Shown here in pieces: positions 48,455-60,656 of a DNA stretch of 64,000 bases. Source of the stretch: Rotaria macrura (Eukaryota > Rotifera > Eurotatoria > Philodinida > Philodinidae); contig OENT01000181.1 in NCBI GenBank assembly GCA_900239685.1, positions 1 through 64,000 on the forward strand, written 5' to 3'. Both the position numbers and the translations under genes were made by a program. The notes under the pieces were generated by a model, which did no database searches, was not told where the DNA came from, and saw only the letters and a list, made by a program, of their open reading frames with translations. Position 1 is the stretch's first letter, and the number at the start of each line of letters is the position of its first letter.

Positions 48455-51198
48455 AATTTCTTGAAAACGCATTCAGAGAAGTTGAAAGCATTTCGCACTA
48501 CAAGAGAAATGTGAAATACCGCTCGTCTTATTTTAAAATAATAATCTGTTCCATATTCACAACGTTCTTTTTGTTTTTGTTCAAAGCGGAGTCGTCCGTA
48601 ATGTTTTATTAGCTTTTATTTTATATTTTTGAATAAAACGAAGAAATGTTGACAATAATCAGGAAATCATTACTATGCAATTTTTTTAATGCAAAAAAAA
48701 TGAAATAAATTGCATAAATATCAAGTTTTGTTTTTCTTCAAGTCGCCGATCGAAATCGATCTCTCAGGCGATAATTGCTTTTAGACTGAAAAAGTTCATC
48801 TCTGTACTATGGACTTTACTGAGAAAGAGAAAGTAATGATTAGAATTTGACGTTTTACTTAATGATTTTCACAGTTTTAGGTAAGATATTTCTTTTTCTT
48901 TCTCATTAATTTCTCAGTTTCTAATTATCCTAAAATACTTGCGTGCCTAGTTTTTTCCTTTGAATAACAATAGAAACTTTCAATATATATGTATATGTAG
49001 ACAATTAGCTAATTTCAGTGCTAAGTTCATCAATCAAGCTAATGTGTTGTAGCTAAGTCTTTTTTATAGTTTTTGACCTTTGTATCAAATAGATTTCTTG
49101 ACTTGAAAAGAATCTAGTAGATGACGATGTCTTGCTTTATCAAATAATCACAATAACATTTTTCTTGAATAAGATAATTGAAGATCGACTTAATATAATT
49201 AAGTAAATCTATAAGAAGTTTATTAGCATTCACTGCTATTGACAACTTCGTCACTTTTTACATTCATTGTCTTTAACAATATCATCACAAGTTCATTTCC
49301 TGTCGTACTTTTAGCTTTTTATCATTCAACGACTATTCCACAGTACTCGATGAAGAATGCGTAACACATGCTCTCTGTTAAGCATTTTTCATTCAGCTTT
49401 AAAAAGGCAGGAACCAATTTATTTGCATCCCATTCACTTCATCTTATTCATTACGTCTATTGTGCTGCATGTCTTATCTACTTTTTTTTTCCCTTTGAAT
49501 TAAATTAAACAACCATGGTATTGTGCTGTATTAATAAGCAAAGACTAGATGATCTTCTTATCCATGATACTCTAGTAGAAAACATTGATCGAATGAGTTA
49601 TAATAGACGATTTTCAATTTTGATTTCAATCCAAGCTTTATTTTCTTGTCAGTTTTCAAGTTCATATTTCGTATATTGTATTAGTGAATATGAATCATTT
49701 TTATTCTAATAGTAACTCTTTTTTTTCTGCATGTTCTCATGTTTAGTGGAAAACAAAACCGTCAACTCGTTTTTATCATAAGAGATCAACAGCGACAATT
49801 TGTTTGCTTTTATTTCTAATATTTATCATTGATCTTGAAAAAGAAAGGGAAAAAAGATATGTCAGAGGTGATAAAAATGCTATTTACGTCGATTTGTCGA
49901 TTGATAAGAGAAGAGACAAATGTAAAACACTGAATCGATGAAGCTCCTAAGACCCACAAAACAGTCAACATATAATAGATGAAGGTTTTCTTCTTTCTTT
50001 ATCAATGAAAAATGTCTAAAAAATATTGATCTACTCCTCTGATCAATCTACAAACATACACCCTTTCGGTAATCGTGACTTATTGACAATTTGTCGCCTC
50101 AGGGTTTATCAGCACTTCCACGTAACATATATATATATGCATACATGCATATGTATGCATCATTAGAAAGGGCTTTTATCGAGCTAACATATATATATAT
50201 ATATATATGTAACACCTTTACACTAATTAGGATCTTTCGTTAGTTAAGTATGAATGTCATTATTCTTTAAATTCTATCTTAATGCAGCAGTTCCAAAATA
50301 TTTCTAGGTCAATGTTTGATCACGGATATTCAGATATTAGAAACGTAAAAGCTTGTGCACGTTTCTAAGTTATTTATCATAATATTTTCTAACTGTCATC
50401 AAGAGAAAGCGATTTGACACGTGTCTTAGTTGTGTTTTTTTAATAAACATATCTCGTTTTTATTTCAGAGAACGTATCATTATCTGTTAGTGTAGCTGCT
50501 GTCATTGTTACTTATAAACTTTGAAAAGGGCACATGCGTTCGTAACATGTGCTGTTGATGCATAGCAAGCATGTAATCCGTCTCTAAGCCTATCTCTTCC
50601 ACGTTATCTTGTTTGATTAGATTTTACTACCTTGCATTTCTCCTAGAAGATTTATAGTGATCGTTTTCCATCATGTTCTTCGGATAGAAAAGACAACCTT
50701 GAATACTACCAAGTAGTGCACACTTTCACACACATACATTCGAGATGTTCAATTTGTCAGCAGGCGATGTTTAAGTGCTAGTTTGGCACGATGCATTCTC
50801 ATGGGATTTCTCGTACTACTGATGCAATAGCTGCTAATAATTGTTTTATCTCATTTTTTTTCTTTTGATTTTCTAGTCAGCCTTGTAAAATAGTTTATAA
50901 TGACATAAACCTAAACTTCTTTTTGCCTTTATTTCTCAGGACTTATATCATTTATTTGTATTCGATGTCATTAATTTAATGAGATTGAAATCTAGCGGTG
51001 AGAAGGAGAGAAAGAGAAGGAGATAAACAACAAGAGAAACCTACAAAAGAAATGTCGCTTCCGAGAACGTAACAGGTGGGATTGGCAACCAGGCCAAAGA
51101 TCTTATTTTTTGTGGATTATCACTTGAACAATCGCAAACGATGAAGAACGACATGTCTACTCGTGACATCGCTCGTTGATGCACATACATCTTGAATA
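48455..51198. other. Intergenic DNA, microsatellite-rich
   Basis: It begins with the 3' UTR of the Fringe-like gene (AATAAA at 48632). No gene is recognised. TA tracts occur near 50130-50146 and 50188-50209. Confidence 0.45.
48632..48637 (+). terminator. Putative polyadenylation signal AATAAA
   Basis: Canonical hexamer about 178 bp after the Fringe-like stop codon in T-rich sequence. It is supported by position only. Confidence 0.4.
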
Positions 51199-51471
51199 TC
51201 ACCCAACGACAATCACTTGAATGAGTGAGTGAGATAAGGATAGATGAGAAGCATTGATTTTTCTCTTTTTATTTTGCTTGCATTGTTTCAGCATAGTTCT
51301 ATGCGGTGCAAAAGGATGATATGAAGCGGAATTATGTGATTCTTGAAATGAAATTACGCGTTGGTTAAGAGCTTCTTCTTCTGCGCTTCCATCGTCGACG
51401 AATCGGCGAGAAAGTATACATGCTCGTTCGGTCTTATCAGTAACAGTGTGAATGAGCAAATCGTGTGACAT
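51199..51471 (-). CDS. Possible small exon or ORF, unrecognised
   Basis: A minus-strand frame reading MSHDLLIHTVTDKTERACIL, SRRFVDDGSAEEEALNQRVI and FQESHNSASYHPFAPHRTML has balanced, coding-like codon use and higher GC than its surroundings. Just upstream on the same strand is a long pyrimidine tract ending in CTAG (about 51496-51530), a good splice acceptor. The open frame extends back to it, so this may be an internal or terminal exon rather than a complete gene. It ends in TGA at 51199-51201. No domain is recognised and no partner exon was found. Confidence 0.28.
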   Translation of the reverse strand: MSHDLLIHTVTDKTERACILSRRFVDDGSAEEEALNQRVISFQESHNSASYHPFAPHRTMLKQCKQNKKRKINASHLSLSHSLIQVIVVG

Positions 51472-52605
51472 TCGCTCATCTATCTCTATCAATACTCTAG
51501 AGTGAGAGAGAAAGAGATAGAAAAAGAGGGAGTATATTGATTTTATAGTATGAATATACAGAGTGTCATAAAAATCCGGTCAAATGTTTTTTCGATAGGA
51601 ATAGTGAAAGCATATCATGAACACATGTATGCATGTGTGCACGGTTGCCAGTAAGTGAAAAACATAAAGAGGAAGACGTATCGTGACAAGGCAATCCAGT
51701 ATAATGATCATGTCAGAAGAAAATCTTGACTAAGTAAAACATAGGACAATGATTTTTTTTCTTGTGTTATTTTAATGAAAATACTAGAACATACTAGTGA
51801 GAGCAATGGATTATTCTAATCGACCTAATAAGAACATGTATGTCTAAAAATTCAAGTGCTATATAATCAGTTGATATACTATCTTTCTGTTGTTCGGATT
51901 GCATTGCAGTGTCGATCTTCAATCTTATGATATTGATCACTATCGTTTCACGATTCTGTTATATGAATCTAGAACATTTACTCCGGCAAATACATATAGG
52001 AAAAAAGCAGATTGACGTTCTCAAGCAATATTTGAGAGTAGTGACGGTGGCAATAGTAATGGCGGATCTAATTTGATTTAGCGAATGCGCCGACGCATGT
52101 GTGTGTATGTGTGTGTTCTCGGTTGCTCTCGCCTCTAATCCGTTGTGCTGAGAGGGTGAATCTCATCTTTTCGCTTAGAAAACAACGACGATTTCTAATC
52201 TTTTTCTCGAATGATGACGAGCGAACGAGAAAGACAAGTAGCTGAACGAGTGAGAGGAAAAGAGCTGGTGTAATTGTTTAAGTTCATCTACTGAATTAGA
52301 TTTTTGATAAAAAAAGAACAAGAATACGAAGAAGAAAAAGAGCGGAATAGCTACACATACATACTAAGGAGAAGAGAGAAAAACACGCACATCACTTTTT
52401 TAGCAGCCGGATGAGAGAAGAGGTCGACTCTCCACTCCCGCTCGTTGTTGTTGGTCTCTACTCGAGCTCTAGCACATGCCCTCGATAACAATAACTCAGT
52501 AGCAATGATCAAGTGAGCGTTCTCATCATTATCATCGTTCTGTTTTTCATCATCTTATAAACGATTAAATCATACAATTGTCATCACCATCAGCTTAGCA
52601 AACAA

Positions 52606-52629
52606 ATATATATATATATATATATATAT
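52606..52629. repeat. (TA)n microsatellite
   Basis: An uninterrupted alternating TA tract of 24 bases. Confidence 0.85.
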
Positions 52630-53488
52630 TAAGAAAGTGTATACGATGTGAGTTGAAGTCGGCTAGATAGACACCTCATGGTTTTCTCATTTGAAGATTG
52701 ATGCATTCTGTCTTCTACATTGGATAGATCAATCTATTATATAGATCCCCCGGAGACATGATCTCCAATAGTGATTCTTAAAAATCTCTAAGCGTGGTGT
52801 CACATGGCTATCGCATACGTCTTATTTGTTTCTGATCCGTTTGTTTGATTATAAATTTGGCATCAGAGCGAAGAATATCAATAATAAAGGCCGGCCACAT
52901 TTCTCTTTTATGATTTTGTGTGCCCATAATAGAAGAGACGGGAACAAGAAAAAAAAGAGATATAAATGCGACATTCGCCGGAAAATCAATTACTAACTCT
53001 GGCAGACTGCACATACTGTTGGCTGAAAATGGAGAATGGTTATCATGTCATTCTTTTTTTTACTGTTGTTATTGTTGCTGTTTTCATCAATTTGAACAAG
53101 AGTCGAGATTAGATACTTCAGAAAAGAAAGAGAATAGATTGAATAACAAAAAACAATGAACTTAAGATACAACAAAAAAGAAGAAGATCTTAAAAGACTA
53201 CGAGAACAAGTAACAGGAAATTATTACATATTGTATATGATTAAACGGAAAGAGGCACACATTGTATCATGTATATTTGTGTTGTATGACCTAAGAAGAA
53301 TCGATGAAAAGAAATTTTGAACATAGATGAAAGAATGGGCATCTTAAAACAGATAACACGGATTATTATCGTTTATTTGATAAGAAAAAGAAAGATGTGT
53401 AATCGAAGAGCCATGAAGTTTGGTTTTAGTTCTTTTACCCCTTCCCATTCTACTTCTCGCCTTTTCTTTTCTCTAGAATACATAGATA

Positions 53489-53502
53489 GATATATATATA
53501 TA

Positions 53503-53550
<48 letters not shown>

Positions 53551-53561
53551 TATATATATAT
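53489..53561. repeat. (TA)n microsatellite with TTTA interruptions
   Basis: About 70 bp of TA repeats broken by TTTATTTATTTA and a single TGTT. The longest simple repeat in the window. Confidence 0.85.
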
Positions 53562-54547
53562 CGACTTTTCTCTCGTCGTCGCGCTCGTTTGACTTTGTCG
53601 ACAAATTGATTGCGATCGTTGTCGAGACTTCTCTCTATTTCGCTCTATCTCTTTCCCTCATTGATTCTCACTTGTTGCTGCTAGTTGCTGTCAGTTATTC
53701 CGTTCAGTCGCGCGTTATACTATACACTTTGGACAAAATTAAGTTTCGGAGTAACCCTCTTCAACTAGACCACTTAGTTTTTCCGTAGTCTATAAGCGCG
53801 ACAACTAATGCTGACTGACACATACATTACTCGTTTACAATGAAGATTTATGGCGTCTGTGCTATAATATGTGATTTTCTTTCTTTTTCAGTTCAAACTT
53901 GATTTATCAAACTATATCTGAAGTTTTTCTTCTATCTACGTCTCGACGAGATATAAAATAAGATTAAGAAAGTGAGCAGGTGTTTCTATTAATAATTAAG
54001 CAATTGAACTATTCTCTTGTGTATAAGGTAATCGAGCCAAAAGAAAATAAATGATATAGATGACAATCATGCCCTCTTGCAACAAGTACGAGACAAAATA
54101 AACATTATTAAAATATCGACAACTATGAGCCAGTATGAGTGCATGCATATGTGCGCATAGATTATCAAGACTTCTGGCAATCAGGTATTTTCTTCTCTAT
54201 TTTTGTCATCCTTTTCTTCGTTAATTCGATCTTACTTATGACGTACATGCTTTTGACAGATCATCAGAGATCTAAGAAGACAGAGGACATCACAATTAAT
54301 TTTCCACTATTTCACACTTTTTCTTTCACCTGTGACATTTCAGTGAAAAGTGTATATGCAACTAACATGAACGTCGAGGCTTCTCTTAAATAATGCTACG
54401 ACAACTTTTCATAGTACACCTAAGAATGAAAAAAAAATGACAAACAACAAGCTGTTGTAGTAAAAGAGGAATGCATACGCATACAAAGCGTCTTAGCTAC
54501 ATCGACGATGTAACGGTGCGCGAACAAATTAACTAAGAGAAGAAACG

Positions 54548-54596
54548 GTAGAGAGAGGGAGAGGGAGGGAGGGAAGGAAGGAGGAGAAAGGGAAAA
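54548..54596. repeat. Purine-only GGGA/GGAA tract
   Basis: A run of G and A only (GAGAGAGGGAGAGGGAGGGA and onward) of about 48 bases. Such polypurine mirror tracts can form triplex DNA. Confidence 0.7.
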
Positions 54597-54654
54597 TGCA
54601 CAAAATAGTGAGAGAAAAAAATGTAATTTCTCTATTCGATGTAGAAAAAAAGGA

Positions 54655-54678
54655 ATATATATATATATATATATATAT
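54655..54678. repeat. (TA)n microsatellite
   Basis: An uninterrupted TA tract of 24 bases. Confidence 0.8.
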
Positions 54679-55616
54679 TATATTTCTCCTCCTCTTCTAT
54701 TTCTTATGCCACAAAACTATGACAGAAGACAGCTATACTTTTCAATTCCATGATATATATATTTATATACGTATTGGGAAATATTTACGATTTATTTCTG
54801 TCATGACAAAATTTTTATCTATATTTTTAGCATGTCTTCTGCTGTTTTAGAATCATCCGAGAATTTTTATAGTGTACAAATAAAATTAAGAAAAGACGAA
54901 GAAGAAGAAGAAGAAGGAAAACAAGAAATCTGATTGAATAGCACACATATGCATTTCTACTCATTTGTAATTAGCTTTAGTCAAAGGATTAGTGTCGAAC
55001 ACTAAGATTTTCTCTTTTTCTCTTTTTTGCTATCTCTCTTTGCTCTCTCTCTCTCTCTCTATGCATTTTTCTCTTGTTTTTCCTTCCATTCGGAAGAATC
55101 CATTATTTGAATTTTTTTTCCAAATAATCAGTAATGTGAATATTTGTTGTTTCAGGAAAAGGAAAAAAACGAACAAGAAAAAAAAACTTTTCTTTTTGTT
55201 TTTTCATTGAATATTGATTTATTTTCATTAGCATCGGTAAATATTATTTCGTCCTAGAGCAAAAAGCATCAGTAGCGTGAGTAGAAGAGATTGTAATTAA
55301 CAAATTCATTAGATTGAAAATTTGATATTAGAAAAATAGAAAAGAAACTAGTATTATATCCGGAAGTAGTATAGAGCCATGCAAAAAGAAAATATATAAG
55401 AAATGTGTTCATTAGAAAATATTATTTTTTTTTCAAGATAACTTGACCTGCTTCATCTGTCTGAAGTATTTCTCTGATATGAAGATTAAAAGCCAACAGT
55501 AGGGGTTCCCTATTTTTATTTTTTTCTCCGCTGTAGATTCTAATACTGTCACAAATGCATATTGGAAGTTCATTTGTCAATATAGTGTTTGCTTTTACTT
55601 TATAGTTGGCGACGGA

Positions 55617-55673
55617 ATGTTGCCATTGTCACCAGTTCTGAGAAGACCACAAGGTGACTTAGGATGGCCGTGA
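55617..55673 (+). promoter_or_regulatory. Upstream ORF 1 of the GPCR gene (18 codons)
   Basis: ATG at 55617 opens an 18-codon frame (MLPLSPVLRRPQGDLGWP) ending in TGA, 12 bp after a probable 5' UTR splice acceptor (TTATAG at 55600-55605). It precedes the receptor start by about 97 bp and would be met first by scanning ribosomes. Confidence 0.4.
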
Positions 55674-55735
55674 TCCTCAAATTTCTATTACTTGTACTAC
55701 CATCGAAATTTGTATGTCGTCCTTTGTCGATCTAG
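55664..55735 (+). promoter_or_regulatory. Upstream ORF 2 overlapping the GPCR start (23 codons)
   Basis: ATG at 55664 with purine at -3 (AGGATGG context, close to Kozak) opens a 23-codon frame starting MAVILKFLLLVLPSKF. It overlaps the receptor ATG at 55714 in another frame and stops at 55733-55735. Such an overlap would be expected to reduce receptor translation. Confidence 0.45.
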
Positions 55736-58700
55736 CCACGAATATTAATGGTTATCACGACGCAGCACTTATGCATGCATTGTTGACCAACTCTAGTCGA
55801 TCAAATTTTATTCGACCAATATCTTCATCGTCTCATAATACAAACTGGAGCATATCTCATATACCTGGTCCACCATTGTCATATCTAACACCTTTTTCTT
55901 TGCCCCTACCATTATCAACAACAGCGATTGTTTCAACAGAAAATCAGTATTATCCGTTTTGGTTATTAGTTATTGTCGCCATATTTGGTAGTGTAACGTC
56001 TGTATTAACTGTTTTGGGAAATATACTTGTTATGCTTGCATTCTTTCTCGATCGACAGATTCGACAACCAACTAACTATTTTATACTTTCATTATCTGTT
56101 AGTGACTTTCTTATTGGACTATTATCTATGCCTATACTTACAATATACATCTATGCTAAAGACTGGCCATTAAATGCTATTATATGTGACATATGGTTGT
56201 CGCTTGATTATACTGTTTGTCTTACATCAATATATACGGTGCTGTTCATTACAATCGATCGTTTTTGTTCGGTTAAAATGCCAGCAAAATATCGTAAATG
56301 GCGTACACGTAGAAAAATTAATCTTATGATCGCTGTGACATGGGCAGGTATGTACATGCATATAATTATGCATACAATGATATATAATGTATTTCTTATT
56401 GATCTGTTGAGTCAATGATATTGTTCTTGTTCTTGTTTTTTTAGTTCCGACTCTTATCTTTTTTACATCCACTATGGTTTATCCACGTGTAAAAGGTATC
56501 TCAAATATGCAGAATGGTACTTGTATGTATTGACAATTTTTCATCAAATAACGTTTTTATCTTGTTCTGTCCCTCGTTTTTCTTAACAGGTGACGTTCAA
56601 TGGAATAAAAGTCATGTTTTCAATTTATGTTTAACAATTGGATATTTTTGGACAACTTTATTTGTCATGATAATTCTATATATTTTTATATACGGTACGA
56701 AAGAATACTTGTAATTTGATTCATTGATTATTTTTCATTAGGTGTTGCAAGTAATCTTGAACGAAAATCAAGAGAAAATGCACGTAAAATGTCATCACTT
56801 GTTGGTACGGCTGGTAAGAAACATCGCATAAGAATAAAATTACTCAATGTGGGTGTGCGTTTTTATTTTTTTATTATTTAGGTAATGCAATGACACACAT
56901 CGGTGCCGGCATTGGAGTTAATAAGTCTCCGACAAAAACGACTGTTGATAAACGTAATCATTCAGGTCGTAAAATTGATTCAACAACAGTGGATGATTTT
57001 GATGATGAAGATCCGCAAAATTTACTTGCACATAGTATAATCAATACACAGAATAGTAGTAATTCGTCCGATCAACGACGTGTTGGCGGTGTTGATGATG
57101 ACAATTCTAATTCGTTTGAGTCACATTCTGATTTCGATTTAGCGAATCCAACTGACAAGACACGACGCACATCCAGTAGCACAAATGAAAAGTCTTCTAG
57201 ACAAAAAAATCGCCGTGGTATGAGTGTGAATTGGGGAAACAATACAACAGACAACGTAAACTCATCATCGACAAGAACAAATACAGATCGAAATACTCGT
57301 CCAAATCGTGCACCAACGAATCAAAAACATAGTTCTAATGTTAAATTTTTTGCTACGACTATGGCACAATCACTTTATAGAAATCCCATGCGTTTAAGTG
57401 GCTTATCATCCACTTCAAAAGCAAAAGGCACAGTGTCAACATCAAATAAGATTCTATCATCGATGACATCGAATCAACAACAAACATCTATGACATTAAC
57501 ACCAATACCATCGGAACCTGAACTTTCATCATGTCGTGTTTATCCTCCGCCTCAACCACGGCCCGAATCTTTAGCTATCATGTCAGAAGAATTGTTTCAT
57601 CAGCGACTCAAAGCTCGTCAATCGCCATTAATTACAGGCGAATCAACAAAACCGTCTATACAAACATCACTAACAGTGAATAATCAATTATCAGCTAATT
57701 TTCCTTCGACATCTTCATTTCTTTTGGATAAACATTGTATGGAAGATGTTACTTATTCGACAACAAATCAAGTAGTATGTACAAATATTGAACATGACAT
57801 AAAAACTCAAACAACACCTCCACCATCACCGGAAGAACAACAAAAAACATCAAACGAAACAGAATACCATCTTCTTGAAGTGTCAACACAAGAAGAAACT
57901 GAGCCAGAGCAAAAGCAAGAACAAGAACAAGAGCAACAGGAACAAGAGCAAGAACCAATAGAACAACAATGGCAACAGATACCATCACCAATAAAAGCTA
58001 TTGTTAATAGTAGTGGTGATTCGTCCGATGAAAGTTGGCGTTTACTTAATAGCAATAGTAGTCTTGATGAACATATACCTTATATTGATGAAACTGATTT
58101 TGAAGATTTAGGTAATGCATATTGTTTATTTGCTTTGAACAGCTATTTTCTACGTGTCACAAAACTAATAAAATAATTCGAATTTTTCTTCTCCTTTTGA
58201 GTTTTAATAAAGCAGAGTATGGATAAAAATAACACAGAATTAAACTGAGTGAGAATAAGTAATTATATAAATATATATATATATATATATACATGGTTAT
58301 TTAGTCGAGTGAAATTTTCTTATACTTGTCTCTGTTCTGTTTAAATATGTTCAGCTATGAAATCCTTCAAAAAAATTTCTTTTATCCTACATCTTTGGTG
58401 AGAAAAATTAAAATGAATTTTTTCATTTAGGATACATACTACATCGTCGTCGTGTACCACCAATCGATTCTAATGAACCAATACATGAAGAAACAATTGT
58501 ATATAAATCACCCTTTTATATTAAAAATAAACATCGTTCAAAATCATCCAAGATTAAACTTGCTAATACAACAAATGATAATGGTATTAATAGAAAAATC
58601 TATGAAATCTATGGCAATCATTATGATGCGCAGAAAGCTATATTAGAATCTCCTATGTTTGATAATGTTGAATTAATAACATATGCTTGTACAAAAACGA

Positions 58701-60656
58701 ACCCATCGCCTATTCGTCATTGTAGTATACGAAATGTGCCACGTGAAGCTTTATTTAAGACAATGTCTCAACCAACATCAATACCAACTTGTGTTAATAA
58801 TTTGAATGATAAGCATACAACATCGTCAATTATATTTGTATCTAAAGCTAAAACGTCCGTAGCATCGCCATCGAAATCATCATTGAAACAAGTTCAACAA
58901 CAAATACTAGCAACAGCATCATCTATACAGAATGCTGATGTTGAAAGAGCACTAATTGATTTTTATCAATGTAGCCAAATCGATGATATGGACGATTGCT
59001 CAACGAATGAAAATTATAATAGTGAAAGTGAAGATCTTGAATATTCCTTATCAAATTACAATGAAGTTTGTGAAGAAACATCATCATTGTTACGACTTAA
59101 TGAACAACATTCATCAGCATTCATCGATGATGAATCCGGTGTTGAAGATTATTCGCTTAAAACCAAAAAGACGCAATCAAAACAGCATCACACTGGATTC
59201 ACACAACCGAACAATCATTTAATGAAGATGATGATGTTAAATAAAACACATGGAAATTCGACAATAGATACAACAAGTGAAGATCGAACAACAACAAATA
59301 GTTTTAGTTTAAACACTTATAGTCAAGATTATTCGGTCGATAAAATATTTCAATACGATTCATCACCATCATATAAACAACAATTAAATCTTTCATCACC
59401 CAGTCAACAACGATCTGAACATAGTTGGCTTAGTTCATCGTCAACAGCAACATCGACAGCAACAAGAACAACATCATCTTCATCCTCGCAAGATAAACAA
59501 ATACCGTTATTACTATTACGTACATCATCGCCACAAAATTTCTTAACAGCTGTAGAAAAAAAAAGAAATGCATCATCTGATTCCGATGCTATTACAACGA
59601 CAACAACATTAACAAATAGTACACAATATGGAGGGTAATTCTGCTTTTTTTTCTGAATTCTAAATCTAAATTTATCTGTGAAACAAATTTTTTTAATGTT
59701 ATTCTAGACGTGACATTGATAAAAGTAAACAAAAGCTTTCAGATTCCATATCACAAGATGTACTACGTGCATTCAATAAATTAAATGCAACAACCATAAC
59801 AGATGAACCTGAGATAGAGAAACTTGAAACAAATGTCATTAATTCAAAAGTAAATAAAACAATTGACGCGGATACAAAGTACCATTCAGTATCAGATACA
59901 TTAACACGTGATAATGATACATCGGGTTACGGTTCGCATGATGATCCATCATCAATCAATCCTCGTTTATCATCAAAAGTAACATTCGATAGTTTAATGA
60001 CACAAAATTCAGTACCATCATCACCTAAAACAAAAGATCAATCAATAATGACACAAGCTGATGTCAAAGAACGTACAAGCCATCCAAATAATAGTATTTA
60101 TGAGCAAATGCAAGAAACTAACGAAAATAAAAATGGACGTTTAGTTTTAATCAGCGAAGGAACAGTTACAAGTGGATCAACGTCGGCTAAATCCAGTGTT
60201 CGAGAACTCGTACAAAATCAAAAGGGACCTAATCATAGAAAATCAAAATCACAAAACAGAGCTCGAAAAGCTCTGAGAACCATCACTTTCATTCTTGGTT
60301 TGTTGACAATGTTCATCTTTTTCATATGATTGACATATAATGTATATTTTTCTTCGATTTTTTTTCCAGGCGCTTTTGTCGTTTGTTGGACTCCATGGTA
60401 TGTCAAATTAGCATGTTGTTTTGTTTCTCCAATTGAGATTTTCATATTTTCAATTTTTAGGCATATGTATTCTGCTATACAGTCATTATGCGAGTCATGC
60501 AAGAATAATTGGATATTTTCCAATCCAATGTTTCATTGTGTTTACTTTCTTTGCTATCTCAATTCACCGATTAATCCATTTTGCTACGCATTGGCGAATC
60601 AACAATTTAAAAAGACATTTACAAGAATTTTAAGATTGGATTTACGTCGTTTATAA
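55714..60656 (+). CDS. Muscarinic-acetylcholine-like GPCR with ~1000-residue third intracellular loop
   Basis: Nine exons join in frame to 1378 residues: 55714-56347, 56445-56522, 56590-56694, 56742-56813, 56882-58111, 58431-59634, 59708-60297, 60370-60397, 60461-60656. This is a class A receptor at the plasma membrane, predicted to couple to G proteins. Landmarks: GNILVM (N103), LSVSDFL (D131), WLSLDY (D165, the amine-binding Asp followed by the Tyr seen in muscarinic receptors), DRF in place of DRY (182-184), an ECL2 Cys (GTCDVQW), TM6 FVVCWTPW, ECL3 CESC, and TM7 FLCYLNSPINPFCYAL with an FKKTF helix 8. TM7 and DY point to the muscarinic group. Pocket residues after WTP are Trp-His rather than Tyr-Asn, and the TM5 proline is lost, so ligand is uncertain. 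Residues about 275-1290 form a low-complexity, Ser/Thr/Gln-rich loop including an EQ repeat (57900-57990). The ATG follows two upstream ORFs. Confidence 0.88.
58112..58430 (+). other. 319 bp intron inside the GPCR loop, with TA tract
   Basis: Donor GTAATG at 58112, acceptor TTTCATTTAG ending at 58430; phase 1 on both sides. It contains a TA repeat (about 58268-58292) and is the longest intron of this gene; most others are 47-97 bp. Confidence 0.75.
60398..60460 (+). other. 63 bp intron, open in frame, in the TM6-ECL3 coding region
   Basis: The donor GTATGT at 60398 and acceptor TTTTTAG at 60454-60460 bound a 63 bp segment with no in-frame stop. Removing it brings WTPW next to HMYSAIQSLCESC, which aligns residue for residue with the muscarinic WTPYNIMVLVNTFCDSC spacing. 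Reading through inserts 21 residues. Confidence 0.75.

Larger units (their letters stand above)
51495..55605. other. Non-coding, microsatellite-rich region upstream of the GPCR gene
   Basis: Contains GT-rich, TA, purine-only and CT tracts and a CpG-containing segment around 53570-53720 that could hold the transcription start and first 5' UTR exon of the downstream receptor gene. That is inferred from composition only. No coding frame with recognisable motifs was found. Confidence 0.4.

Noticed and set aside
50101..50215. TA tracts as a possible origin or regulatory element
   Set aside because: They are simple microsatellites with no associated motif.
53317..53592. 91-codon frame including Tyr/Ile repeats
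   Set aside because: Produced by reading through a TA microsatellite.
57749..58055. Two minus-strand frames of about 80 codons
   Set aside because: They are shadows of the Gln/Glu-rich loop of the receptor on the plus strand.
60330..60460. Reading TM6 straight through as FVVCWTPWYVKLACCFVSP
   Set aside because: A canonical intron (60398-60460) explains it, and removal restores muscarinic spacing to the CxSC motif.
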